Source of the DNA: CAYLHU01 sp964383715
GTDB taxonomy: Bacteria; Patescibacteriota; Minisyncoccia; Minisyncoccales; CG1-02-41-26
DNA length: 13,883 bases
Assembly: GCA_964383715.1 (NCBI GenBank)
Contig: CAYLHU010000014.1
Coordinates: forward strand, 1-13,883
Reading direction: 5' to 3'
A program made the position numbers and the translations under genes. The notes beneath the pieces are model-generated. The model had not been told where the DNA came from. It worked only from the letters and a program-made list of their open reading frames with translations, and did no database searches. Every line of letters starts with the position of its first letter. The first letter of the stretch is position 1. Of this stretch, positions 5,782 to 12,224 are shown piece by piece.

Positions 5782-6249
5782 ATGTACAGAGATAGAAAAG
5801 GTAATTATCATAAAAAACCTGAAAACATTCTTGCTAAAAAAAGAGAATCTGCATATGGGATTTTTTTCAAAGATTCAAAAGTTCTCTTGATTAAACCTAG
5901 TTGGATAAATATCTGGGAGTTCCCCGGCGGTGGAAAAGACTATAATGAGAATTTATTAGAAGCATTAAAAAGAGAATTTTTAAAAGAAACAGGTTTTGAA
6001 ATTATTGATTTTGATGCAAAACCCTTACAAGTAATCAATTCAAAATTTTATGCAGATGATTTAGATGAATACTTCGATTCAGAAATGAATTTTTTTAGGG
6101 TAACAAGATTAGGAAATCAAAACAAAAGCATAATTGATAGTAATGAGATAATTGATTTAAAAAATATTTCTATCTCTGAGTTAAATGAAAAAAATATGAA
6201 TAACATTCATTTAGGGATTCTAAATATAATTAAGAACGGTCAAAACTAA
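5782..6249 (+). CDS. NUDIX hydrolase
   Basis: The 155-residue protein has one NUDIX domain at about 22-145. The NUDIX box starts at the glycines of WEFPGGGKDYNE and runs through G50, E56, R64, E65, E69, G71. NUDIX enzymes hydrolyse nucleoside diphosphates linked to another group, using Mg2+ held by the box glutamates. The substrate cannot be predicted here; candidates include damaged nucleotides, NDP-sugars or dinucleoside polyphosphates. Oddity: the first glutamate of the usual REUxEExGU pair is lysine (K68), while the second (E69) is kept, so activity is likely but not certain. No ribosome binding site precedes ATG 5782. An ATG four bases earlier is in another frame and stops after five codons. 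No operon partner: gaps of 111 bases upstream and more than 200 downstream. Confidence 0.85.
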   Translation: MYRDRKGNYHKKPENILAKKRESAYGIFFKDSKVLLIKPSWINIWEFPGGGKDYNENLLEALKREFLKETGFEIIDFDAKPLQVINSKFYADDLDEYFDSEMNFFRVTRLGNQNKSIIDSNEIIDLKNISISELNEKNMNNIHLGILNIIKNGQN

Positions 6250-6460
6250 AACTCAAAAATTTTCCTTCGGAACATTGCACTTTTAGGCTTCGCTCTCACC
6301 TCACTTAACACGGATTATACAGAAACCTCGTTGTACTTCGGTTTCCCAAATTTTCTTTGTTTCACTCCGAAAACTTCGTATATCCTTGATGTTATGTGCA
6401 ATCGGACTATGGCGGGCTCGAGAAGAAACACTTATTAAATCTTTAATGCATATCAAATAT
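6250..6460. other. Intergenic stretch, atypical composition, no supported gene
   Basis: This stretch is richer in C and G than its neighbours. It holds two 7-base complementary words at its edges, ATTGCAC (6274-6280) and GTGCAAT (6396-6402). It also contains several related words built on CTTCGG/TCCGAA (for example near 6266, 6338 and 6366). The frame of the downstream gene is open back to a TTG at 6386, but codons before 6461 look unlike the rest and lack a ribosome binding site. A minus-strand frame across 6301-6540 shows no domain. It may be a dispersed repeat, but with one copy here I cannot show that. Confidence 0.35.
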
Positions 6461-6859
6461 ATGAACAAAAATTTCAATGGAGTAATTATTGAAGAAAGTA
6501 TTGAGAAAAAAGATGTTCTGGAAAAAGTAAAAATTCTCAAAACTAAAGTTGAAGAAGTTACTCCTGAACATAATACTCCTTATCTAAAACAATGGACATT
6601 GCATACTGTTGAAATTTTTGAAAATCAAGCTGATGAGATTGCGGAAGAATTAAGCGAATCATTGGATTTTTCTCATGGTGATTGGTATGCTGATTTTAAA
6701 AATGATGATTTTCATTTTATAATTTTCCGCAATAAAGTTTTCAAAATTGACCGCTCCAAACCAGAACAATACAAAAAAGCGGTAGAATATGGTTTGTCGC
6801 TTGGTGTTCCCGATTATCAACTTGATTTTAAACCAGATATTAAAGAATGGAAAAGATAA
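6461..6859 (+). CDS. Small conserved-looking hypothetical protein
   Basis: The 132-residue, charged, soluble protein has no signal peptide, membrane segment or cysteine cluster. The centre contains KQWTLHTVEI and SHGDWYADFKNDDFHF, then the strand IIFRNKVFKID, suggesting a small mixed alpha/beta fold. I have an impression of similar small proteins in Parcubacteria genomes but cannot name a family or function. I chose ATG 6461 because the coding character (NKNFNGVIIEES) begins there. Longer in-frame starts at 6446 (ATG) and 6386 (TTG) would add residues unlike the rest. No ribosome binding site precedes it. The neighbours, a NUDIX hydrolase and a toxin-antitoxin-like pair, are separated by gaps with their own signals. 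Confidence 0.7.
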   Translation: MNKNFNGVIIEESIEKKDVLEKVKILKTKVEEVTPEHNTPYLKQWTLHTVEIFENQADEIAEELSESLDFSHGDWYADFKNDDFHFIIFRNKVFKIDRSKPEQYKKAVEYGLSLGVPDYQLDFKPDIKEWKR

Positions 6860-6872
6860 TGTCTGCCTCCGC

Positions 6873-6899
6873 CTGACTTTCCCCAACAAACATCACCAA
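6873..6899. repeat. 27-base intergenic motif, copy 2
   Basis: This copy matches 4834-4860 at 22 of 27 positions. It is followed by a small inverted repeat, AACAAAC (6885-6891) with GTTTGTT (6903-6909), and then by the promoter of the DUF6922-like gene, the same order as at copy 1. Confidence 0.5.
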
Positions 6900-6922
6900 T
6901 TTGTTTGTTTTGCCGTTTTTTG

Positions 6923-6931
6923 TGGTAAAAT
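6923..6931 (+). promoter_or_regulatory. Extended -10 of a leaderless promoter (DUF6922-like gene)
   Basis: TGG followed by TAAAAT (6926-6931) ends seven bases before the A of ATG 6938, the usual distance to a transcription start. The message would therefore begin at the start codon. There is no Shine-Dalgarno. The 26 bases 6917-6942 recur identically at 8805-8830 in front of the histidine kinase. Confidence 0.6.
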
Positions 6932-6937
6932 AAAATT

Positions 6938-7264
6938 ATGAGCGGGAAAATAAAAAACCCAAAATTGCCATCTTTTTTTAAACCGCTTTTTTGGTCTTAT
7001 AAGTTTTCTTCAATAAACCCTGAAGAAAATATAAAAACAATAATTGTGAATACCATTAACTATGGGGAGTGGGCTCATTGGCAATGGTTAGTGAAATATT
7101 ACGGTAGGGAAAATCTAAAGAAAATCATAGAAGATATTTCCCTTAGTGAGTTTAGGCCGGGTTCTTTGCGGTTAATTTCGCTTCTTCTCGGCATAAAGAA
7201 AATGAAATATGCATCTCGAAGCGCTAAAATCAGAGCAGAAAAAAATATTTCAGAAATTAAATGA
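6938..7264 (+). CDS. DUF6922-like small protein, probable antitoxin partner of AbiEii
   Basis: The 108-residue protein has a hydrophobic/aromatic N-terminus (LPSFFKPLFWSYKF), a conserved-looking centre VNTINYGEWAHWQWLVKYYG at about 38-56, and a basic C-terminus. This matches my knowledge of the DUF6922 family, small helical proteins usually encoded directly before AbiEii-type nucleotidyltransferases. The last 56 bases overlap the start of the downstream gene in another frame, so translation is probably coupled. The position suggests an antitoxin or regulator role equivalent to AbiEi, but it lacks the winged-helix plus C-terminal domain layout and length of classical AbiEi. The function is inferred from context only. 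Confidence 0.7.
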   Translation: MSGKIKNPKLPSFFKPLFWSYKFSSINPEENIKTIIVNTINYGEWAHWQWLVKYYGRENLKKIIEDISLSEFRPGSLRLISLLLGIKKMKYASRSAKIRAEKNISEIK

Positions 7265-7826
7265 GTTCCCCGATTTTTATTTAGCCGGAGGCACTGCTTT
7301 GGCTTTACAAATCGGGCATCGGATTTCTGTTGATTTTGATTTGTTTTCTAAAAAAGATATTCTACCCACCTTACTTCAAAAAGCGAGGAGGGTTTTTAAA
7401 TATTCTAAAATTAAGATTATATTGAACCATTCGGAGCAATTAAGTATTACAATAAACGGGATTAAGATTGATTTTGTAAAATATAAATTTTCTTTAATTT
7501 CAGGATTGAAGGAATTTAAAAATGTAAAATTATCTCAAGTTTCAGAAATTGCCGCAATGAAAGCGTACACCTTGAATTACAGGGGAACATACAAGGACTA
7601 TGTGGACTTATATTTCATCTTAAAAAACAAATGCACGACATTAAAAGAAATAAAAAAAATTGCCGAAAAGAAATACAAAGATGATTTTAATTTTAGATTA
7701 TTTTTAGAGCAGTTAATTTACTTGGGAGATATAATACCTGAAAAAATAGAATTTTTAGGGAAAAGAGTTAGTAAGGCGGAGATTGAAAATTTTTTTCAAA
7801 AAATAGTGAGAGAAACAAAAATTTAG
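7209..7826 (+). CDS. AbiEii-type nucleotidyltransferase (toxin-like)
   Basis: The 205-residue protein has the DNA polymerase beta-type nucleotidyltransferase core: FYLAGGTALALQ (GGT at 27-29), then RISVDFDLFS with catalytic-type D42 and D44, and a third acidic residue D88 in KIDFVKY. The later block KAYTLNYRGTYKDYVDLYFIL (about 118-138) matches the AbiEii/AbiGii family. Members include abortive-infection toxins and MenA-type enzymes that add nucleotides to tRNA 3' ends. The full set of key residues suggests an active enzyme; its actual substrate is not visible. It is translated from ATG 7209 inside the end of the DUF6922-like gene. The usual genetic unit is antitoxin-first, as here. It could serve as phage defence or as an addiction module. 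Confidence 0.85.
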   Translation: MHLEALKSEQKKIFQKLNEFPDFYLAGGTALALQIGHRISVDFDLFSKKDILPTLLQKARRVFKYSKIKIILNHSEQLSITINGIKIDFVKYKFSLISGLKEFKNVKLSQVSEIAAMKAYTLNYRGTYKDYVDLYFILKNKCTTLKEIKKIAEKKYKDDFNFRLFLEQLIYLGDIIPEKIEFLGKRVSKAEIENFFQKIVRETKI

Positions 7827-7841
7827 TGTTTTATTTTGGGG

Positions 7842-7870
7842 TTGCTTTTTTTGGTGGTTTATTGTAATAT
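7842..7870 (+). promoter_or_regulatory. Candidate promoter upstream of the cysteine-cluster protein
   Basis: TTGCTT (7842-7847), 17 bases, then TAATAT (7865-7870) predict a start near 7877. A second, weaker pair begins at TTGAGA (7875-7880). The leader carries the strongest Shine-Dalgarno in the window, AGAGAGGAGAA around 7916-7926, in front of ATG 7934. Confidence 0.4.
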
Positions 7871-7933
7871 CAAGTTGAGAAAAATTAAATTAGTACTTTA
7901 ACAATGAAAAAATAGAGAGAGGAGAAAGTTATT

Positions 7934-8656
7934 ATGGACACAAGAGTCATTGCGACATCGTTTGTTGATTTTGTCTTGGAGAGAGATAACTGGAAAGAAG
8001 TCGAGGAAATGTCGGAGAATGGGATACGAATAATTTTTGATGTTTTCACCGCCGCCGGTTTCAAGCCGAAACAGATTGTGTTTGGCAAATTGAGAGGGAA
8101 GTATATGAGGCAAGGGAATGAAGAAACGGGCGAAACTTACCCGATTAACCAATCTTGTCCGATGAAGGTTATTGGCCAAGATGGGAATGATGATTTTCGG
8201 GCAACGGGATGGCTGGATTGCCTTTTCCGTGTCGCGAATAATAAATGGCCATTTACACCACTTACACCACTTAATATGACATGCGATAAAGTCGCAGATG
8301 CCGTTGAGGCAGAGATTAAGAGGAGTGTCCCACTTGAGCCCATTCGGCTGACGGTGGAGTGGGATATTTTAGAAGAATACCCTCCAAAAATTTCCGACCA
8401 CACCTATTTTGTAAATCACACAAAGGATGACAAAGAATTAAAAGATTGTGTGGGTATCCACACATATTGTGGTGGTTGGGTCGATCGTCGTCAAGCTACG
8501 AAGGACCAGGATTGTTTGCTTTGTAGGGAATGTCACCTCCGGGTCTTGTTTCCAGAGGAAATCAAGACATATGGAGAATTACGGGAGTTTTTGAGAAGAA
8601 AGCTGCTTCTCCCGACATCTCCGAAGTTGGGGATGGATACCCCAATGGACATCTAA
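7934..8656 (+). CDS. Hypothetical protein with C-terminal zinc-ribbon-like cysteine cluster
   Basis: The 240-residue soluble protein has no membrane segment. Residues 30-150 are a mixed region of unknown fold (FDVFTAAGFKPKQIVFG, ATGWLDCLFRV). Residues 176-205 hold H176, C179 and then C194, C197 and C200 in the string DQDCLLCRECHLRVLF, preceded by GGWVDRRQATK. The CxxCxxC arrangement with an upstream H/C suggests a bound zinc and possibly nucleic acid or protein contact. The segment YGELREFLRRKLLLP is a likely C-terminal helix. The gene has its own good ribosome binding site and its own terminator, so it is a single-gene unit. Codon use is somewhat richer in G and C than in the neighbours. I do not recognise a named family. 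Confidence 0.8.
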   Translation: MDTRVIATSFVDFVLERDNWKEVEEMSENGIRIIFDVFTAAGFKPKQIVFGKLRGKYMRQGNEETGETYPINQSCPMKVIGQDGNDDFRATGWLDCLFRVANNKWPFTPLTPLNMTCDKVADAVEAEIKRSVPLEPIRLTVEWDILEEYPPKISDHTYFVNHTKDDKELKDCVGIHTYCGGWVDRRQATKDQDCLLCRECHLRVLFPEEIKTYGELREFLRRKLLLPTSPKLGMDTPMDI

Positions 8657-8681
8657 TAACTACCTTTTTTGGAAAACCAAT

Positions 8682-8716
8682 AGAGCGGTGAGAGAAATCT
8701 TTCCGCTCTTTTTTTA
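8682..8716 (+). terminator. Intrinsic terminator
   Basis: AGAGCGG (8682-8688) pairs with CCGCTCT (8703-8709), with an additional inner AGA/TCT pairing. A run of T from 8709 to 8715 follows. It closes the single-gene unit before the histidine kinase. Confidence 0.85.
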
Positions 8717-8810
8717 TTTCTTTATTTTTTGAAATTAAGATTCCCGATTATTAATTTTAATTTTTTATTGTAAATCTAAATTGATTGTATTTTTTATAAT
8801 TTTATTTTTG

Positions 8811-8819
8811 TGGTAAAAT
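8811..8819 (+). promoter_or_regulatory. Extended -10 of a leaderless promoter (histidine kinase)
   Basis: TGG plus TAAAAT (8814-8819) ends seven bases before ATG 8826, so transcription should start on the A of the start codon. It shares 26 identical bases (8805-8830) with the promoter and start of the DUF6922-like gene. Confidence 0.6.
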
Positions 8820-8825
8820 AAAATT

Positions 8826-9785
8826 ATGAGTGAAAAAATAAAAAAAATTTTAGAGTCCCTTAATCCCTTAGGGGCTTGTCGAAAGTATAAGATTCCTTTT
8901 TGGAAGTGTCCCAATTTCCTTTTCTTTGTGATGGGGTTGGTCATTATCGCTTCAATTATTGTCACTTATTATGTCGCTACCTCAAAAATCGGCAATCCTG
9001 GAATAGTGAGTTTGATTGTTTTATTCGTCGCCGGCGTTTTAATAATTATTGATTTTATCATCACCAAGAGTTTTGAAAATATTTTTGAAGCCAATAAAAT
9101 GAAAACGGAATTCATCGAAGTTATCTCCCACCAACTAAGGTCTCCCCTAACTAATCTTAAATTTTCTTTGGAGACCCTGCTTGACGAGAGATTAGACAGG
9201 ATATCAGACGAGGAAATGGAGTATTACAGCGTCTTAAGAGAGAATATAAAAAAGATGGGCGGTTTGATTGACAATCTCTTACTCACTTCCCGGATAGAAA
9301 CAGAGGGTTTCCCAGAGAAGAAAAAAGTTTTTTCCTTAGAAGAGTTGGTTAAGGATGTTGTTTCTAAGTTTAAGGCATTTGCCGAGGCCTCCAATGTGAA
9401 TATTTCATTAAACATTAAAGAGAAATTACCTGAAGTTATAGCTGACCCTTTTTGGATAGAACAAGTTATTGAAAATCTTTTGGATAACGCCATTAAATAC
9501 ACTAAAGATAAAGGAGACATTATCATTATGGTTTCTTTAAAATTTGGGAAAGTTTTTTTCAGCATTCAAGATAACGGGGTTGGTATTCCTGAAGAAGAAC
9601 AAAAATATATTTTCCAAAAGTTTTTTCGCTCTAAAAACGCTCTTAAAAAAGAGACCCACGGCACGGGTCTTGGGCTTCATATTGCTCACGAGGTCTTAAA
9701 ATCTTCAAGGGGGAAAATTTGGTTTAAATCCGAGGAGAATAAAGGGACTACTTTTTATTTCACTTTGCCAACCGCAAAAAACTAA
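8826..9785 (+). CDS. Sensor histidine kinase with two membrane helices
   Basis: The 319-residue protein has a short cytoplasmic N-terminus and transmembrane helices at about 31-51 and 58-80, joined by only about seven residues. There is therefore no external sensor domain. No HAMP domain is evident; the DHp helices begin at about 88. The phosphoacceptor is H102 in EVISHQLRSPLTN. The ATPase domain shows the N box (ENLLDNAIKYTKD at 216-228; N217, N221), the G1 box (DNGVGI, 249-254), the F box (FQKFFRS, 263-269) and the G2 box (GTGLGL, 279-284). All key residues are present. The tiny loop between helices is typical of intramembrane-sensing kinases, which respond to membrane state or partner membrane proteins. 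A receiver-only regulator follows 137 bases later and is the obvious partner. Confidence 0.93.
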   Translation: MSEKIKKILESLNPLGACRKYKIPFWKCPNFLFFVMGLVIIASIIVTYYVATSKIGNPGIVSLIVLFVAGVLIIIDFIITKSFENIFEANKMKTEFIEVISHQLRSPLTNLKFSLETLLDERLDRISDEEMEYYSVLRENIKKMGGLIDNLLLTSRIETEGFPEKKKVFSLEELVKDVVSKFKAFAEASNVNISLNIKEKLPEVIADPFWIEQVIENLLDNAIKYTKDKGDIIIMVSLKFGKVFFSIQDNGVGIPEEEQKYIFQKFFRSKNALKKETHGTGLGLHIAHEVLKSSRGKIWFKSEENKGTTFYFTLPTAKN

Positions 9786-9803
9786 AGGTCAAATATTTTA
9801 GAT

Positions 9804-9916
9804 GATACAAATCTACAAATCTAATGCTAATCTACAAATCTACAAATAATATGATACAAATCTACGAATAAATTATTCGTAATTCGTAGATTCGTATTCA
9901 TTCGTAGATTAGTATC
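9804..9916. repeat. Fold-back (MITE-like) element between kinase and regulator
   Basis: The 113-base block has terminal inverted repeats, GATACAAATCTAC at 9804-9816 and GTAGATTAGTATC at 9904-9916 (12 of 13 complementary). The interior is made of degenerate copies of an 11-base unit of the form AATCTACAAAT (left part) and its complement type ATTCGTAGATT (right part), meeting near an AATAAATTATT centre. The whole block can fold into one long hairpin. It ends exactly before the GTGTTTATG that starts the regulator. It encodes nothing. Confidence 0.6.
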
Positions 9917-9922
9917 GTGTTT

Positions 9923-10297
9923 ATGAAAACTATATTATTTATTGAAGACGAATCAGTTCTTCAAAAAAGTTTTGAAAAAATGTTCAAGAAAGAAGGGTAT
10001 AGAACATTAAGCGCTCTAAATGGCGATATCGGTTTGAATTTGACCCGAAAGGAAAAACCGGATATTATTCTACTTGACCTTATTCTTCCTAAGAAAAATG
10101 GGTTTGAGGTTTTAGCAGAATTAAAATCCGACCCGGAGACAAAAGATATTCCAGTAATAATATTAACCAATCTTGAAAGGACAGAAGATATTGACAAGGC
10201 CTTAGAAATTGGGGCAACCACTTATTTGGTAAAGACAAATTACACTCTAAAAGAAATCATAGAAAAAGTAGAAAAAATTCTAAATCCTGAATCTTAA
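9923..10297 (+). CDS. Stand-alone response regulator receiver domain
   Basis: The 124-residue protein is a single CheY-like receiver with no output domain. Acidic pocket E8, D9 (ILFIEDE), phosphoacceptor D52 (IILLDLILP), switch threonine T82 (IILTN) and conserved lysine K104 (YLVKTNY) are all present. ATG 9923 fits the family start. A GTG at 9917 would add two residues and touches the repeat element. There is no Shine-Dalgarno. With no DNA-binding domain it must act through protein contacts, for example on the pilus machinery like PilG/PilH, or pass phosphate onward. The neighbours (histidine kinase before, PilB-type ATPase after) support the pilus idea, but this is inference. Confidence 0.92.
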   Translation: MKTILFIEDESVLQKSFEKMFKKEGYRTLSALNGDIGLNLTRKEKPDIILLDLILPKKNGFEVLAELKSDPETKDIPVIILTNLERTEDIDKALEIGATTYLVKTNYTLKEIIEKVEKILNPES

Positions 10298-10316
10298 GTT
10301 ACAAGTTACAAGTTAC
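10296..10316. repeat. Three tandem copies of AAGTTAC
   Basis: A 7-base unit is repeated exactly three times, beginning in the stop codon of the response regulator and followed by a partial copy (AAG). The rest of the gap to the PilB gene (10317-10440) contains a GGGATTTTAATTCC hairpin and, overlapping it, an alternative TTCCTAT/ATAGGGA pairing followed by TTTTT. It also holds a weak AGGA ribosome binding site at 10427-10430. Confidence 0.65.
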
Positions 10317-10440
10317 AAGCTATAAAACAAACTATGGGATTTTAATTCCTATGGTTGTTGTGAACTTACTTATTCTGTCCGATAGGGATTTTTCCAAGAT
10401 TCAGATATTAGAATTTGAGTTTTTTTAGGAACCAAAAAAT

Positions 10441-12189
10441 ATGCGAGTAGAACCGCAACAATTAAAGGCCTTTATTCTTGATTCGGGCCTGATTGAAGAA
10501 AAAAAATTTGATAATGCCCTTCGGAAATCAAAACGGGAGAATAAAAGAATAGAGGATATTTTAGTCAACGAAAATTTAATTAGTCAAGAGGACTTGATTC
10601 GTTTAGAGGCCTATATTTTAGGCATTCCTTTTGTTGACTTGGAAAAAGAAGTTATTGATTCGGAAATCTTGAAAATTATTCCCGAACCGATTGCTCGTTC
10701 CCATAATATCGTTGCTTTTAGAAAAAAAGGGAAAAATTTAGAAGTAGCGATGCTCAATCCCGAAGACCTAAAAACGATTGACTTTATAAAAAAGAAATCC
10801 GATTTGAAGATTTTGCCGAGATTAACAAGTTTGAACGGCATTAAGTATATTTTGTCCCAATATCAGGAAAATCTCCAAACAGAGTTCGGTCAGATTATAG
10901 AAAAAGAGTCGGAGGGACTAAGGCATATTTCTGAAAAAGAAGAGGTAAAGGAAGGGGAGTTTTTAAAACAGGAGGCCCAAGAATTGCCGATGATTAGAAT
11001 AGTTGACACTCTTTTAAAACACGCTGTAATCCAAAGGGCTTCGGATATTCATATTGAACCGATGGAAAAAGAGATTTTGGTCAGATATAGAATTGATGGT
11101 ATTTTACGCGATGCGATGACTTTGCCTATAAATACCAAGTCAGGCATTGTTGCTCGGATAAAAATTCTTAGCGATTTAAAATTAGATGAACACCGCTTAC
11201 CCCAAGACGGGCGTTTTAAAATAGAATCAGATGAATATAAATACTCCTGTCGGGTCTCAATTTTGCCTGTTTTTAACGGAGAAAAGGTAGTCATACGGCT
11301 TTTAGCTGAAAGCGCTAAAGGGTATAGTTTGGAAGGGTTGGGATTACAGGGGAAATTTTTAGAGGAAGTTGAAAGAGCTCTGCGGAGGCCGGTGGGGATA
11401 ATTTTAGTTACCGGGCCGACCGGTTGTGGAAAAACCACAACTCTATATTCAATGATGGAAATTTTGAATGTTCCGGGAGTTAATATATCAACCGTTGAGG
11501 ACCCGATAGAATACAGGATGCCAAGGGTGAATCAGACCCAAGTCAATGCTAAAATTGGCTTGACTTTTGCCTCGGGGTTGAGGGCATTGTTAAGGCAAGA
11601 CCCGGACATTTTGATGGTTGGAGAAATTAGAGATAAAGAAACGGCTTCTTTAGCAATCAACGCGGCCTTAACTGGACACCTTGTTATTTCTACTCTCCAT
11701 ACCAATTCAGCTGCTGGGGCTATCCCTCGCTTAATAGATATGGGGGTTGAGCCATTTTTATTGTCTTCTACTTTGAATTTAATTTTAGCCCAAAGATTGG
11801 TCAGAAAATTGACCGAGGAAAAAGAAAAATACCAAATAAAAGAGGAGGGGTTGAAAGACCTGGCCAATTTATGCAGTTTAAAAAAGATAGAAAAGGTGCT
11901 GAAAGAAGAGAAAATGTTAAAAGGAGATGGCAAGATAGATAATATGAGTTTTTATCGGCCTTGTCCGTCAAAAGAGGCCTTAGAGGGATACAAGGGGCGA
12001 GTTGGCATTTTTGAAATTTTTAAAATTTCGGAATCGATTAAAGAACTAATTCAGGGCAATGCGAATTCTGATGAAATTCAAGACAGAGCCCAAAAAGAAG
12101 GAATGCGCCTAATGATAGAAGATGGGTTTATTAAAGCCGCCCAAGGAGTAACAAGTATTGAGGAAATTTTAAGAGTGACGACAGAGTAA
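10441..12189 (+). CDS. pilB: PilB/GspE-type type IV pilus assembly ATPase
   Basis: This 582-residue protein has an N-terminal MshEN/T2SSE_N domain (about 3-130). A linker region follows, and then the secretion ATPase core. Walker A is GPTGCGKTTT (325-334) and the Asp box is STVEDPIEYR. Walker B is DILMVGEIRD (389-398) and the His box is GHLVISTLHTN (412-422). The N-terminal ATPase subdomain shows ASDIHIEP and VRYRIDGIL. PilB powers pilus polymerisation at the inner face of the membrane. Oddity: the zinc-binding tetracysteine region usual in PilB/GspE between RRLC..C and C..C..GYKGR is degenerate. RKLTEEKEKY stands where the first pair belongs and RPCPSKEALEGYKGR where the second belongs, with one extra lone Cys (LCSL). 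Zinc is therefore probably not bound. No pilC, pilT or pilin genes are in the window. Confidence 0.92.
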   Translation: MRVEPQQLKAFILDSGLIEEKKFDNALRKSKRENKRIEDILVNENLISQEDLIRLEAYILGIPFVDLEKEVIDSEILKIIPEPIARSHNIVAFRKKGKNLEVAMLNPEDLKTIDFIKKKSDLKILPRLTSLNGIKYILSQYQENLQTEFGQIIEKESEGLRHISEKEEVKEGEFLKQEAQELPMIRIVDTLLKHAVIQRASDIHIEPMEKEILVRYRIDGILRDAMTLPINTKSGIVARIKILSDLKLDEHRLPQDGRFKIESDEYKYSCRVSILPVFNGEKVVIRLLAESAKGYSLEGLGLQGKFLEEVERALRRPVGIILVTGPTGCGKTTTLYSMMEILNVPGVNISTVEDPIEYRMPRVNQTQVNAKIGLTFASGLRALLRQDPDILMVGEIRDKETASLAINAALTGHLVISTLHTNSAAGAIPRLIDMGVEPFLLSSTLNLILAQRLVRKLTEEKEKYQIKEEGLKDLANLCSLKKIEKVLKEEKMLKGDGKIDNMSFYRPCPSKEALEGYKGRVGIFEIFKISESIKELIQGNANSDEIQDRAQKEGMRLMIEDGFIKAAQGVTSIEEILRVTTE

Positions 12190-12224
12190 TCTCCAATTTC
12201 ATTTCTTTCAAATAATTTTTAAGT

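Noticed and set aside
6301..6402. Integron attC-like site
   Set aside because: ACTTAAC (6303-6309) fits the RYYYAAC consensus and the edges have short complementary words, but no matching GTTRRRY partner or paired inner boxes are found, and no integrase is present.
6386..6460. Upstream extension of the small hypothetical to TTG 6386
   Set aside because: It has a rare start codon, no ribosome binding site, and a different composition from the rest of the gene.
9804..9916. CRISPR array
   Set aside because: The units are short, degenerate and palindromically arranged with no unique spacers, and there are no cas genes nearby.
11532..11933. 133-residue minus-strand frame
   Set aside because: It is the complement of the pilB ATPase core and has no coding evidence.
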